Shown: positions 34,546 through 47,720, numbered from the stretch's first letter. The stretch is DNA of 64,000 nucleotides from Kingdonia uniflora (GCA_014058105.1 JACGCM010002285.1:248001-312000); one strand, 5' to 3'. Notes: generated from the sequence alone by a model not told the origin. Translations and numbers: made by a program.

Positions 34546-34959
34546 AAATATATTATCTCGTCGAAGCCGACCCAATCTGGAGAACTCCCCAACCAATCGA
34601 AGTAAAGTTAGAAGAACCCCATTGCCTAAACCACAAATGAAGAAATCACTTCACAGAGAGATGTTATGCTCTCAAGAAAATGTTGGAACTAATTTTTAAG
34701 TCTAGCAGAATGCACGAATACATAGTAGACGCAAAATGATGGCAAAAAAGAATTGTACATTTACCAAGCTCACATGATTGAGGTCAGTAATATCGATAGT
34801 GGCCAAGCCGTCAGTAAAAGGAAGAGAGTCGAAGATTGTGTCAGGTTGACCTGCTAACAAAAACTACCCATACTTCTACCCGAATCAAGCTAGTACCCTC
34901 GACCAGTTGGTATCTCTTTTGTTGGTTGTGACGTATCTCAAATTCGTTTCCTACATTCC

Positions 34960-35390
34960 GACCCCTTAATCATCACATTCAAAGTCGAGAACGTCATTCT
35001 ACACCCTATGCTAGTTGACAGAGGAAGCGCAGCAGACATACTTTTCCTTGTAGTCGTTAAGGTAATGAAAATGAAAGATCGCATAACTCTAGCCAACGTT
35101 GAACTTAAAGGCTTTAATGGGTCTATGGAAGCAGCCGCAGGTAGACTTTGCGTTTCGTTCATCGCAGGCCCGTCGTCATCTAAATCAATTTTTTCATGAC
35201 AAAGAATTAGAATATTTGGGTATTGTCGGTTGTGAATGGCTACACGCGATGAAGGTTACCCTTTCCAGTTATAACCAGGTGCATCAATTCATAACAAAAT
35301 AGGGCACATACAACATGAAAGGTTTGCAACGTCAGGCCTATTCATGTGAACATCCAGAGATCGAAAGGACTCGCAAGCTGGTGAAGGCAT
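34960..35390 (+). pseudogene. aspartic protease remnant of element A
   Basis: VDRGSAADILFLVVVKVMKM then NVELKGFNGSMEAAAGR aligns with B's IDTGSVADVLF protease. The catalytic D-T/S-G triad reads D-R-G, so the active site is lost. A frame change precedes LEYLGIVGCEWLHAMK. Confidence 0.8.
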
Positions 35391-35454
35391 AACAATTATA
35401 GAGCATCGGGACGGCTCGAGATCATGAGAAACGTGTCGAGCAACCCCCAGTGGA

Positions 35455-36960
35455 ACCAGTAACATATGTAGAATTAGATGGGACTAACCGAGGTACTTAT
35501 ATCGGCACCCTTTTAAGTGAGGACGAGATAGTCATTTTAGTATATTTCCTCAAACTCAACAAAGATGTTTTCGCATAGACCTTCAATGAAGTGCCAAACA
35601 TTGACCCCCACCTCGCCTGTCACAAACTAGGCTTGGATGTTAATGCCACATAAGTCAAGCAAAAGAAAAGAAACCTCTCCCCAAAGTTATGTGACGCAGT
35701 TAATGCCGAGATTGATAAACTCCTAGATGCAAGATTTATTCGTGAAACTTAATACCCTAGGTGAATATCTAACATTGTTACAGTTTTAAAGAAGAACGGC
35801 AAGATCCACGTCTGCGTTGACTTCACTGACCTTAGCAAAAATACTCCAAAAGACAGTTTCCCGCTACCCAAAATCCAATGAATCCTCGACTACACAGCAG
35901 GACATGAAAGGTTGTCCATGATGGACGCATCATCTGGTTTCAACCAGGTTCCGCTCGCAGCAATAAACCAAGATAAAGCAACCTTCATCACGGAACGATG
36001 ACTCTATTACTTTAACGTCATGCCCTTCAGACTCAAATATGCGGGGGCGGCATACCAGCGGTTGGTAACAAAGACGCTTAAACCCCTACTCGGAACCACG
36101 ATTGAGGTATGCATTGACGAATTGCTATGCAAAAGCTTGAGGCAAGAGTCGCATATCGAAGATCTTACCCAAGTTTTCCAGATCCTTCTTTCCTATAGTA
36201 TACGACTAAACTCTGACAAATGCCAGTTTGGCATATCTTCTAGTAAGTTTTTAGGAAATATGATTATCCAGAGAGGAGTAGAAATCAACCCTCAAAAGAT
36301 TTGAGCTCTCATCGATATGCATTCCCCGTGCAACATAAAAGAAGTACAAAAATTAGCAGGAAAGATTGCAGCGATAAATCATTTTATCTCAAAATTCTCA
36401 TATCGATGCAAGTAGCTTTTTTCCCTCCTCAAAGTAGAATCGATCAAGAACTATAACAAAAAGAACACCGACATCAAGTTGACACCTGAATGCGAGCTAG
36501 TATTCCATGAATTGAAAACATATCTTGGTCGACCCCTAGTCATGAACACACCAATGGACGACGAAACATTATCGCTCTACCTGGCTGCCACTGACGACTC
36601 GATAAGCTCCATCCTAATTTGGGTTAGCGATAATGTCGATAAACTTGTGTATTCCATCCGTTAAATCCTCACTCCTGCAGAGTCCAGATATACAAAGTTA
36701 GGAAAACTACTACTCAACCTCCTCTACACATCAAGAAAACCGAAACCATCCTTTCAAGCTTATAAGGTCAAAGTAATCACAAGTTATCCACTATGAGAGG
36801 TTCTCACCAAAATGGAAAAATCAGGGAGAGTACTACAGTGGTATGTATTTTTAGGGGAACACGACATCACCTTTGAAAAGAAAGTATAAGAAAAAGGACA
36901 TGTCGTGGTACATTTCATGGCCGATTTCCCGGTTAAAGACCTCGAATGGGAGGAGCACGA
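35455..36960 (+). pseudogene. reverse transcriptase and RNase H remnant of element A
   Basis: Recognisable blocks: KKNGKIHVCVDFTDLSKNTP, MMDASSGFNQVPLA, ATFITER, PFRLKYAGAAYQRLV, then the catalytic box as CIDELLCKS instead of YIDDMLVKS. RNase H follows with LTPECELVFHELKTYLGRPL and LSLYLAATDDSISSIL. Multiple stops. Dead. Confidence 0.88.
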
Positions 36961-36984
36961 CATAGAAATTCCAGAAGACAGGCT

Positions 36985-37300
36985 TAATCCCCTCGATCCA
37001 TGGAACAAGAGCACAAGGTGGCAACTGTTCATCGACGGGTCAGCAAGACCAAACGGTTCAAGAATAGGGATAATTTTGGTTACCCCTTCAAATAATAGTA
37101 GGCTTGATAAATCAATCAAATTAGGTTTTGAATACAGTAACAACAAAGTAGAGTGTGGGGCCCTTAAACATATGTGGACTCGACATAACTTTTAGCCTGG
37201 GCATACCTCAGCTCTCAGTGTTCACTGATTTATAGTTGGTCGAACGACACTACTCAAGGGAAATCAATGCAAACAGACAAATGATCCACTATGCCCAGGC
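36985..37300 (+). pseudogene. second (archaeal-type) RNase H of element A
   Basis: WQLFIDGSARPNGSRIGIIL then SNNKVECGALKHM matches the extra RNase H (IDGS...GIVL...NNxAEYEAL) that Tat-lineage elements carry between RNase H and integrase. The catalytic Asp of IDGS is kept; the later Glu region is frameshifted. Confidence 0.8.
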
Positions 37301-37559
37301 TATTCGAGATCGAATGGAGAAGTTTCTTCAAAAGTCTACCAGAACCTATTTTTGCGATAAGAGAACAGACATGCAGACGCTTGCCCTATATAGCGGCCAT
37401 GCTCGGCCAATTAAAGCCATGACAGCTCAGTATCAAAGTGGCAGCCATCTCAGTATCGACCACATGCAAGTCAATACTATTCAAGCAACGACCACGGATG
37501 GTGATGCCAAGGACTGATGATTACCATTCCTACAGTATTTCAACCGCAGCATCCTCCCT

Positions 37560-38735
37560 GATGACCTTAAGGAAAAATGCTATGTACTAGTCAACGGCAA
37601 GAGATACTTAGCTTTGAACGGTAAACTAAATAAATGCGTGACGAATGGAGTTTATCTGCACTGTTTTTCTGACACTGACGCCTAAGACACATTGAATGAA
37701 CTTCATAAGGAGACATGTAGGTCGTATACAGCAGGCAGGTCGCTCGCCAACAGAGCTATCATGCAAGGACTATTTTAGCCTTGAATGCGACAATAGGCCA
37801 AAGAATATGCTCGACGATGGGACAAATATCAGCACCATGCGTATGATATCAAAAGCCCTTCTCACAACTTGAATCATTGTCAGGTTTACTAGCCTTTTAA
37901 GAGGTGGGCGATCCATCTGATCAGAGTTATTCCTAAGGTAGCAGGTAAGAGAGAACATGTTTTTATAGCTACCAACTACTTCACTAAGTGGGTTGAAGCG
38001 GTCTCATTATGTAGAAAACGAAAATAGGAGGTTATCAACTTCCTTTGGGAGAACATTATCACTCGTGTTGGGTGCCCATACATGATTCGCTTTGACAACG
38101 GTCCCCAGTTCATTAAAGCCAAGGTTCATAATTTTTTGAAAGATCACAACATCATCATCTCACCCTCGACCCTGCATTACCCACAAGACAACGGTCAAGT
38201 CGAAGCCATTAATAAGACAATCTTATATCGGCTGAAGTAATGAATCAACGACAAGAAAGGTTGATGGGCCCAAAAACTGCAGCATGTCCTTCGGGCGTAT
38301 CGAACGACCCCCAGAAAGTCGACCCGCTACACCCCTTTCTTACTAGCTTATGGGATTGAGGCAATACTACACACACAATTCCAAACTCCCACTCACGATC
38401 TAGAGCTGCCCGATGAAGAAAATGAATATCAGTTAGCCTGCAGCATCGAGCATATTGAGGAGACACGCGATCGGGCCATCGCAAACCTCGACCGATACCA
38501 TTATTCGCTGCAGAAGTTTTACAGCAAGAAGGTGCGACCAAGGGAGTTTGAAGTCGGGGACTTAGTCCTTAAACAGGAAACCCTATCCTCAAGGACAAAA
38601 AATATGGGGAAACTAGCAAACTCGTGGGAAGGCCCGTATATCGTCTACGACAAGACCATGAATGGGTCATACTACTTGATGATAGAGGACAACGAACCCC
38701 TAACTCATCATTGAAACACAATGCACCTCATGGAA
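37560..38735 (+). pseudogene. integrase remnant of element A
   Basis: Integrase core pieces: FTKWVEAVSLC, FDNGPQFIKAK and DNGQVEAINKTI, with the third catalytic residue (Glu in QVEAIN) still present. The C-terminal part is readable at 38532-38714 (FEVGDLVLKQ, GKLANSWEGPYIVYDKT). Stops and frameshifts between the blocks. Confidence 0.82.
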
Positions 38736-38822
38736 TACAGTCGATAGTTCAACCTATGCAACACATTTTGTACCTTAAAAGTCATCAATAAGATCCCCTT
38801 TTGTTGTTGTTCAACTCACACA

Positions 38823-39625
38823 TATACTTACAAAATACAAACCCCAAATATTGGATTCAGTCAATCAACTTGAATCATGCCTGGGGATGAACTCGTTCTC
38901 AAGCCACTTATATACTTACAAAATACAAACCCCAAGTATTGATTTCAATCAATTGACTTGAATCATACATGGGGGCGAGTTCGATTCTCGACCCACTTAT
39001 ATACTTACAAAATAAAAACCTCAAATATCGGATTAAGTCAATCGACTTGAATCATATCTGGGGGCAAACTCGATTCTCAAGCCATATATATACTTACAAA
39101 ATACAAACCCCAAGTATTGGATTTAGTCAATCGACTTGAATCATACCTAGGGGCGAGCTCGATTCTCGAGCTACATATATACTTACAAAATACAAACCCC
39201 AAGTATTGGATTCAATCAATCGACTAGAGTCATACCTCGGGCAAACTCGATTCTCAAGCCACATATATACTTATAAAATGCAAACCCCAAGTATTGGATT
39301 CAGTCAATCGACTTGAATCATACCTGGAGGCGAGCTCAATTATTGGGCCACACATATACTTACAAAATACAAACTTTAAGTATTGGATTTAGCCAATCGA
39401 CTTCTTGGGGGTGAGCTCGATTCTTGAGCCACACCAATACTAACAAACGACAAACCCCAAGTTCGATTCAGTCAAATCGAGTTGAATCATACATTGGGGT
39501 GAGCTCGATACTTGATCTACATAGGTACTTACACCATACTCACCCCAAGAAATTGGATTCTATCAATCAACTTGAATTATCCTGAGGGCGAGCTCGATCC
39601 TCGCACAATATATGTACTTACATAC
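38823..39625 (+). repeat. 88-89-bp tandem array after the integrase of element A
   Basis: tatacttacaaaatacaaac recurs at 38823, 38911, 39000, 39089, 39178, 39266 and 39355, with more diverged copies near 39436, 39524 and 39613. Units include attggattcagtcaatcgac and ggggcgagctcgattct. About ten copies, sitting between integrase and the antisense gene. Confidence 0.95.
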
Positions 39626-39749
39626 ATGAGACAGATTAATCCATAACCACATAAATATTTCATCAGCTTAAACCAACTTCAAAAATTCCTACATCACTAA
39701 CATTATAAACAGTAAGATTGAAAACAAAAGATACGTCCATGGTTTACAA

Positions 39750-41881
39750 ACAACAGTGTGAAACTGAAGATCGCTCAGGCGTCATTATTTTCCACCGCGT
39801 CCGTGGCAGAGGGTATTGCTCCTTCGACCAAAATTTATGTCATGCTTGCGCTAGCAAGGACTGAATGGTTAATTTCCAAGTCTTTTTCGACTATCTCTTC
39901 CAGGCCTTTACCCTTAACTCCTTCCAGACCCTATTCGGGCTTAGCCTCCTCAACGCCATCCTTGTCATCCTCTTCGGTTTCATAGTATCGTAGAGACTTC
40001 AGATTGACACCTATCTTGTCCAGATGGATTGCAAGACGATCCATCGCAACCTACTTTTCCTTCACAAGGTTCTGGAAGGTCGCCTTGTTCAAGAGAAGTT
40101 AAACTTCATACCCCGCCAATACTGCATCATACTCACATTCAAAATTTCCTTCGTTTGGTCATAGGCAATATTCAGCTCTTCCTCTTTGGCTCTCACATCA
40201 GTGTCGACCTTTGTATAGTTGGACCTTTTGGCAGACGCTAGAACCCTATCCAACTCGGCCACACATTGCTCGAGCTTGGCCACCCAGGACTCCTCGCCAA
40301 TCTTTTTGGCCAAAACCCGACCCATAGAGAACACCTTGGACATACCCTGCAAAAGCAACATAAGCTGTAAATGGCACATATGCAATTCACAAGACCCTTG
40401 CCAAAAGTAATTACTTTACGTAGTGCACCTCGTAGAAACAAAGGTCGATTTGACGCAACACGGCCCCGGGGTCCTTCTGTACCAAGGCCTCCAGACGATG
40501 GTTGACCACCATAGCTGTCGGGGATAATGAACCCACAATTGGTCGCTCATCTACCACCACCGCACTCGGGCAAGACTCATCCCTTTTCCTCTTCTGTCCA
40601 ACTGAAAAACTCTCCACCTTAATATTCGTCTTAGACGCCTCCCCATTTTTTCCCGCAACCTTTTTCCCCGCAGTCGGTTTGTTCGTGATCAATTTGTCCC
40701 TTACTTCTTGGCAAATACTGGAAAGAGTTCAGTATCTCATTCAGCTGGTCAACATCTGATACATTCGTTCCACCCCCTGGACCCATTTTTCTCCTTCTTT
40801 CGCTTTGTCTCTTTCTTTCCACTGCAACTCCCTTCAACTTGGAGTCCTAGCTGCTGACTCTCACCCTTGAGAACTTTAGCTCAGTAAATATCTTGTTGAC
40901 TCACTCGTCATCTTCAAGAAGGATGGTATCGAGATAGCTCAGCTCTAGCGATATGTTCAAGGGTCGAGGCTCTGCACACACAAAAAATCGTTTGTTGATC
41001 AAACACATAAACCCACATACATTGAGATCTAACAAGAGAAACCTACCAGTTTTGTATACTCAATTATTTAGAGCCAACGCAGGCTCACATAGCTGTTGTT
41101 CCCAACCACCATCGACCAAAACCAAGGTCTCATTCCAGTGTCGACCATTGGTACTCATATCATAGAACCATTGTCGACTACTGTCGCTTTTTACATGGTA
41201 TGTGATTTTCTTTGGATTAAATACCTTTTCATAATAGACGACGATGTCGAGTGACGTTATAGTCAGCTCGCCAACACGCTTTAAATCTCTTTTCAAGGTC
41301 TCAACTACCCACATCATCTCATAAAAATTCTCATTCATCTGGCAAGGGGCAATGTCGAAGAAGTTCAATACCTCCTTTACCAGGTTGCTGAAAGGAATCA
41401 TCATGCCAAGCTGGAGTTGGCCGACATACACGATTCCATGAGGTCGCATAAGTCACCCTTGTAGAGCGTGATAGTGATCAGTGAGCTAACATGAAAAAAT
41501 TTCCCGGTACAACCTCAATTTCTTTTCATAGAAACTCTCTGCTAGAGCATCATCCACATCATCCTCATCATCTCCTTCATCCACCCCCTCGTCATTTACC
41601 TCCTCCTCATCCTCGACCACTCACCCTACATGGGTTACACGTCGATCATCACCTCTAATGCTCACTCAATCGAGGTCATCTTCGGTCACCACACTATCCT
41701 CTTCGACATCAGCCTCTCCAATCGGTCGCGACCGAGATGAACCATATCCTTGCAACCTTGCTAGGGGAGCCGTGTCACCAAAATCCATCATCAATAGGTC
41801 GTCATCACTAGCGTATAGCTTTTGACGACCAGAAGTTGATAGCTCTCTCATGTTAAGATTGGCTATGTCAAAATCTATCAA
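39750..41881 (-). pseudogene. antisense spliced gene of element A (Transposase_28-like)
   Basis: On the minus strand, exon a (41881-41047) opens with an acidic N-terminus and contains QLQLGMMIPFSNLVKEVLNF then FDIAPCQMNENFYEMM and the GRHWNETLVLVDGGWE end. Intron 1 is 41046-40972 (75 bp, GTAGGT...gtgtgcag). Exon b is 40971-40420 (KRQSERRRKMGPGG, SVGQKRKRDESCPSAVV). Intron 2 is 40419-40347 (73 bp, GTAAAG...tttgcag). Exon c runs from 40346 (VFSMGRVLAKKIGEESWVAK, LEQCVAELDRVLASAKRS) to an acidic tail. The domain resembles the Pfam 'putative gypsy type transposon' family (from memory). In-frame stops make it a pseudogene. A minus-strand TATA lies at 42141-42153. Confidence 0.75.
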
Positions 41882-42140
41882 CCTACTTGTAGTGGCATAT
41901 TTTTCGGAAGGAGAATTTTTGCCAATACTTATTCATAAAGAGAATGTAATAAAGACTTAATAGACAAAATTTTACGTGAAAAACTCAGTAAAAGTTGAGA
42001 AAAACTACGACCTCGAGGAGGATTTTGATGTAAAATCCAGTATATTGTTAGTTATTATAAATTTTAGAATGATAGTAGGGATAAGAAGTAATATTGGTAA
42101 AGTTGTGGATTGCTGGGGGGTCTGAATAATCTATTCTCTG

Positions 42141-42153
42141 CCTGTATTTATAG
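42141..42153 (-). promoter_or_regulatory. TATA box candidate for the element A antisense gene
   Basis: Minus strand ctataaatacagg, about 260 bp before the first ATG of the antisense gene (41881). A similar minus-strand TATA lies about 230 bp before the element B antisense ATG. Confidence 0.45.
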
Positions 42154-42199
42154 TAGATACAAGCAGTTTACAAAAATAAAGAAACAATCTTCTATTTCG

Positions 42200-44990
42200 G
42201 GGGGAGTGGGCAAACTTCACGGATCTCTAACAGCTCTTTCTTGACCAAGTACAATGGCTATTTTTGATAGGTCGAGGACTTGTGGGGCCTTCGATCATGT
42301 ATGGCTGTCTTCGACTACGTTTTACTGGCTTACTCTTGTCGAATCTAGGGAATATGCTAATTCATTGGCCTCATTCTCGACAAAAGTATTTGTGGTTGTG
42401 TCGAGAAGAAATTGAAAGTTGAAGAGGTTGCCGAATTTTATCACGAGTCGTTATTGTCATTTTCGAGTTCAAAGTGAACTGTATCTGGTAGGATAATTCC
42501 CGAGTAGCAATTAATACGATACAATGAAACAGGCAGACTGAAGTTGGGAATAAATAGAGGGTTTAAGGAGGGTGTGATGGTGGTAGTTTAGAAGTATGTC
42601 ACCCCAACTGTGGTCTAACGTGTTGTCTGAGGCTGAAGATGGTAAATAACCTGAGGTAAAGCTCTGTCCCAAATTGGTTTTTTATAATCCCTCAGTTGAT
42701 TATGTCACGGCATGGGGGGTAGAGAGAGGTAGAGTCAGAGAAGATGTGTATCTTTACACACTTGTGTCATCATGCGGTGTTGAAGGTAATGGAATGCATC
42801 AGTTTGGGGAGAAGGGATAACTGTTCGTGTTGAAGATGAGGATATGAAGCTTAGATGGGTGTCTAGGGATCTTGCCGAATGTAGGGGGTTTCTTACATTT
42901 TTTTACTGCCTTTTATCTGTGGAAGCATCTCTTAGAAGTTCAGTGACTTGAGATTCATTGAGCTTCTTTTATCTGTGGAAGCATCTTTTATTTGTTGCTC
43001 CTAGTGCCAAAAATAATGCCAGATTTTGGTGAAAGAGGTTTTAATGTCAGATTCTGGCGAAAAGAAAGCACAGAGTAATTAGTCCTGTAAGTCGAATATA
43101 AGGATAGTATTGTAGTTTGATGTAATGTAATCGAAGGATATAGTGATCGAATGTAATATGTAACAATTTGTTTATTAAATAATGATATTTGCTTTGACTT
43201 TTGCTCTTTTTGTTTATGTTGTTGTCGACTATATATGTTTTCATCATCGAAGGCATCTGTGAGTAAAGTGAGTGTTGGAATGTATAAACAATACGAAGTA
43301 TAGTTTTTCGAGTGGGTCCAGGAATGGATTTCGAGGTTGATATAGGTGACTGTTGAAAATGTATAGTTCTGAGGTGAATTTAAAGTTGGTTGGTTGACTT
43401 TGACTGTGCAGTGGTATAAATATTCCTTGCTGTTTGAAGGAGAGTCATTCTGGTTGAGGAGATGGTGAAGACGAGATTGCAGGCGTGTAATGAGGTATAT
43501 AGTCGTGTGCAAGCGAAGTATTGAGAAATATATGGTAATTATATCAGACTCCTTCGGAACGTGTATATTCACTTGGAGGATCTTGTGGAACCCGAAATAT
43601 AGAGGTTTGCAAATTTGATAGCAATGGGTGGGGGCAAGAGATGAGGGTATGTGATTATGGTAAAGTGTTTTCCTTTGGGTGAAAGTTGGGAATATAAAGA
43701 AAATGATATGCAGTATCTTTGTGAAAAAATTAGGTATGCAATATTAAGTATGGATGTTGCAGAAGAAATTCTTCGAGATATGAAAGGGTTGGAAGGCGAA
43801 GGGTCAAAGACTTTAAGAAAAGACGTGCGAGGCGTTACCCTCGAGTAGTGGAACGATTGCAAAGCAGTGCGATGAACAGTCACGTGAGGTCTATAAATAG
43901 CTCAGGTGTGGGCTACTGTTCACATTTTACAAACTCTAAAGAAAACTTGTCCAGTGCAAATTATCTGCTTTCGTTACTAGGAATATTGACAATAATTGGG
44001 AAGGAGGAGATTGTCGTGTTGATCGAAAGAGCAAAGCGGGTAAGAGAGAGGGATACAGAAGCAGCGAGGTTACAAGGTTAGTAACTACTTTGGATTTACA
44101 TTGTTTTTTGCTTGGTTCTTGTTGTGCAATAGTTGATGTAGATTGATATAGGGTAAATGTAGATGGAAATGTGTATCATGAGGAGGATGTGTTTGTAGAT
44201 TTGAAATGGGGTTAGGGTTTGTGACACTGTGAATGGTGTGTTTTTTGATGGTAATGGAGTTGCAGTGGTTAATAAAGGGGATTGTAGGGGATGATTGGGC
44301 ATAATTGATGGTGAGTGGTGGAAAGAGAACTATTTGCGGGACGGTGGAGATTCCGTGATACTAGGTATTTAGTTGGGTTGACGGCGAGGAAGTTGGGATT
44401 TTGTGCCCAAGTATTTTTAGATTATTGCCGGAATTGTCACCGGGAAAGGCGATATCCGTCGTTTGAAAGTTTGTTATTTTGGCGGGAAACAGTTCGAGTT
44501 TCTTCGAGAACTTTTGATTTTCTGAAAGTGGAGCAAGTAGATATTAAACAATTGCTTGATGTTTTAATTATAATAAAAAATAAAAATTTATCGAGAACGG
44601 AACATAGTGCAGTAGTCGATATATATGACTTGGAAAAGTCATATAAGTGTATCTAGAACTTCACATAGTAAACAAATTGTAATAATTATAGTAGCAGACA
44701 GTTCGTTGAGAATGATATGTTGGAGAGTATTCTCGGCAACTATACGAAGATGAATAGATGAACTTATGAGCATATATACGTATCAAATATGATACTGTGG
44801 AAAAAATATTGAATCTGATTTACAGGTTCTTTAAAAAGGCTAAACCAATTCAAAATGATAAGAAAGATATATATGCGAATCTTGAAAATGTAGTGCCCCT
44901 GATGATTGACGTAAGGACATGTGTAAAACAGTTGGGAGGGAAATATAGGGTAGGGTCGAGTAGTGTAGATCTAGGTAGCGTGAAATAGTT
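42200..44990. other. unresolved retroelement-derived region between elements A and D
   Basis: A and D face each other here. I could not find an LTR of either. The DNA keeps the TCGA-rich flavour of the elements (cctcattctcgacaaaag). TATA-like strings on the plus strand: ggtataaatatt at about 43413 and ctataaatag at 43891-43900, either of which could drive the D antisense gene. A 194-codon open frame on the minus strand (42988-43572) has no motif and odd composition, so I do not call it. Confidence 0.5.
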
Positions 44991-44994
44991 TAAG

Positions 44995-46933
44995 GTGTCA
45001 CCTAGGGTTGTCGAACTATCTGATGAAGAGGCTATGAAGACGGATGTGGATCACGAGCCCCTAGCTAGTGATCGAATAGGTAGTGGGGATAGGAAAGAAG
45101 ATGTGGAGGAGGGTAAAATGATCGACCAGGAAATACCTTTGAATGGGATTCTGGTTCATCGAGAACAGATTAAGAAAGGGTTGAAACTTCCCCTCAGAGC
45201 TGACCAGACAAAGTTGATAAACTTTTTTGATGCAGCACCTGGTCAGTTCAATCCGAATGTATATGATTTATTTAGGGTATGTGGGGCAATAAATGGTCGA
45301 CTTAAGGCCAGGGGGGAGGAATTGATAACAGTCGATGATTTATGTGTGTACTACATGCTCAAGATGAACCCGCAGAAAGTAGGTTACTGGTACTTGGCGA
45401 GGTTTCTCAAGGGACCATTGTTTTATGATATGGTGTCAACTGGGGGGCGATACACTGATGAACGCTTACTTGTTTCAGGGAATTATGAGTTCAACAAGAA
45501 GGCCCCGGGGAGCCCCTAAAGAGAAAGACCTTTAACTTAGGTTTGTGGTTAGGTAACTTTAATTGTCGATTTTCGAAGTGTTTGAATGGGATGTGTATTG
45601 TTTATAACTATTTTTTGTTGTTTGCAGCTTTGAAAGAGGTCGACAGGAAGTCAGAAGTAAAAGAAGAGTTGTATAAGGTGAACAAAGATTTCTTTGGTAG
45701 GATCGATAATTTGGTCATCGACCAAGATCGCGTGAGCACTCTATTCTAAGAGGCCGGTTTAAAGAGGTCGAGGGCTAAAGGTTTGAAAGTGCCTGTTATC
45801 GACGGAAAGATGTCGGCAAAGAACAAGAGGGCCGCAAATACTAGCTTGCCACTGGAAAATCCTTCCTTGTCCGGGTATAACACTGATATAAAGATAGATG
45901 CCATGTTTCAAGAATTTCTAGGAAAGAGTAAGAAGAGGAGGGTGGTGAGCTATGATGTTCCTCCGATGCTTCCTCACAAGAGGCTTACTTGACAGTCAGT
46001 AATAGAGGAGGTGGCTGGTACCGCTAAACCAGTTGTTGTGGTGGATGGGCATCCTCCATGGGGTGCGGGCAGTGTGCTCCCAAAGAGAGTGTTGGTGGTG
46101 AGACGTCGAAGACAAAATTTGTCGAAGAGTCTGAGATGGAAATTCAGAAGACCATGGACTCCAATGCGTTTGGGACGGATGAGATTAAGATAGAACTGGA
46201 GGATTGTTTGGTTGGCATTGATAGTTTGAATACGTTTTTCAGCAAGGGTCAGAGAAATATGTCGAAGGTGAGAAATTTTAATGCTTTGCTTCGATTGAAA
46301 AAATTGGTAAGTCACTCGAATACTCATTATATGACTTTGATGTAGATCACGAAGTTGGTGACTGACGCCATAGACCGTATTGTGGGCAGTAGTGATATGG
46401 AAAATTAACATGTGGCCTATAAAAATATAAAGAAGGATTTGATCAAGGAGAAAGCTGGGTTGAATGCAACGTTAAATAGGTACAAGCTGGAGGCAAAAAA
46501 GTGGAGGGAAGTTGCGCTTTGTGAAGCGAAGAAAGTGTCAGAGAAAGATAAAAAGAAGGCTTTGGCATTGCAGAAAGCCAATTTTGATAAGGATATAAGG
46601 GAGTAAGTTCCCGATGCATGGAAAGCAATGGAGGTAGAGCAGGGCAAGCTTCTCGGCGAGGTAAGGGCTCAGTTGAATGCATAGAAACTGGAAAGATGTA
46701 GGGAAGTAAGGGCTCATTTCACAAGACAGTACGAGGAGTTGGAGGAAAGGAAAAAATTCTATGATAGCTCAGAAGACGAAGTACCCGAGACTCCCGAAGT
46801 TCACGGTGAGACGGAAGCCATCGATGATATGATGATAGAAGATGATACTGCGCACCTTAGGGAGGTAGCTGGTGTACAGGTACCCGAAGGTGCTCTAAAT
46901 GTGAATGAAGTGATAACTCCTCCTGTAGTATAA
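44995..46933 (+). pseudogene. antisense spliced gene of element D (Transposase_28-like)
   Basis: Lies opposite to element D. Exon a (to 45540) has an acidic N-terminus, then [60 protein letters not shown] and [19 protein letters not shown]. Intron 1 is 45541-45627 (87 bp, GTTTGT...tttgcag). Exon b (45628-46306) is [20 protein letters not shown] and KRRVVSYDVPPMLPHKR. Intron 2 is 46307-46345 (GTAAGT...gatgtag), only 39 bp and probably shortened. Exon c (46346-46933) is a charged coiled coil (LKIKAG..., [20 protein letters not shown]) and an acidic tail (SSEDEVPETPEV). The true start is unclear; the first ATG in frame is about 45031. Several in-frame stops in exons b and c. Confidence 0.75.
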
Positions 46934-47100
46934 AACTTTTTTGTAAGCAGTATTAATATGATGGAAGTATGTAAAAATGGTCAGTGGGACCAAAATAATT
47001 TTATTTGTGTGTGGAATGATGTGGTTTCTATTTGAAACTTGAAGTTTTGACTTTGCGTATATAGAATGAATCTTGTTTGATAAGAATAAAGATGATTCAT

Positions 47101-47720
47101 TGTCTGATGCAGATTGGTAAAGTCTAGATCGAGATCAAGTCAAAATAGGAAAGATGATTGATTGTCTCATGCATACTTGTTAAGTATGGATCGAAATCAA
47201 TCCATAATAGTAAAAATGCTTGATTGTCTGATGCATACTGAAAGTATGGGTCGAGATCAATTCAAAATAGTAAAGATGTTTGATTGTCTAATGCATACTG
47301 GAAGTATGGATCGAGATCAATTCATAATTAATAGTAAAGATGTTTGATTGTCTGATGCATACTGAAAGTATGGATCGAGATCAATTCTTAATAGTAAAGA
47401 TGTTTGATTGTCTGATGCATACTGAAAGTTTGGATTGAGATCAATTCATAATAGGAAAGATGTTTGATTGTCTGATGCATATTGAAAGTATGGATCGAGA
47501 TCAATCCAAAATAGGAAAGATGAGTAATTGTCTGATGCATACTTGTTAAGTATGGATTGAGATCAATTCTTAATAGTAAAAATGATCGAGTGTCTGATGC
47601 ATACTTGTCAAGTATGGATCGAGATCATTTCAAAAGTAAAGATGATTGAATGTCTAATGCATACTTGTCAAGTATGGATCGAGATTATGTCAAAAGTAAA
47701 GAGTAAATTGATAGTAAAGA
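47101..47720 (-). repeat. 60-62-bp tandem array after the integrase of element D
   Basis: tgtctgatgcatac recurs at 47101, 47163, 47225, 47285, 47349, 47409, 47469, 47529, 47591 and 47651. Units also contain agtatggatcgagatcaatt and ataatagtaaagatg. About ten copies, in the same slot as the arrays of A and B but unrelated in sequence. Confidence 0.95.

Larger units (their letters stand above)
32570..42200 (+). mobile_element. Ty3/gypsy element A (Tat-like), 3' LTR not found
   Basis: The order is 5' LTR, primer-binding region, gag, protease, RT, RNase H, second RNase H, integrase, 89-bp tandem array, antisense gene. The second RNase H and the antisense gene fit the Tat lineage of plant gypsy elements. 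All coding parts carry stops and frameshifts. No copy of the 5' LTR was seen at the right side, so the element was truncated or its end is too decayed to see. The right end given is an estimate. Confidence 0.8.

Noticed and set aside
42988..43572. A 194-codon open frame on the minus strand
   Set aside because: Composition is rich in Thr, Ser, Tyr and Leu with no motif, it fits no neighbouring element gene, and long frames of this kind arise by chance from the GA-rich plus strand.
47101..47720. The spaced repeats as a CRISPR array
   Set aside because: The 60-62-bp units are similar along their whole length, there are no unique spacers and no cas genes, and the context is a plant retroelement.
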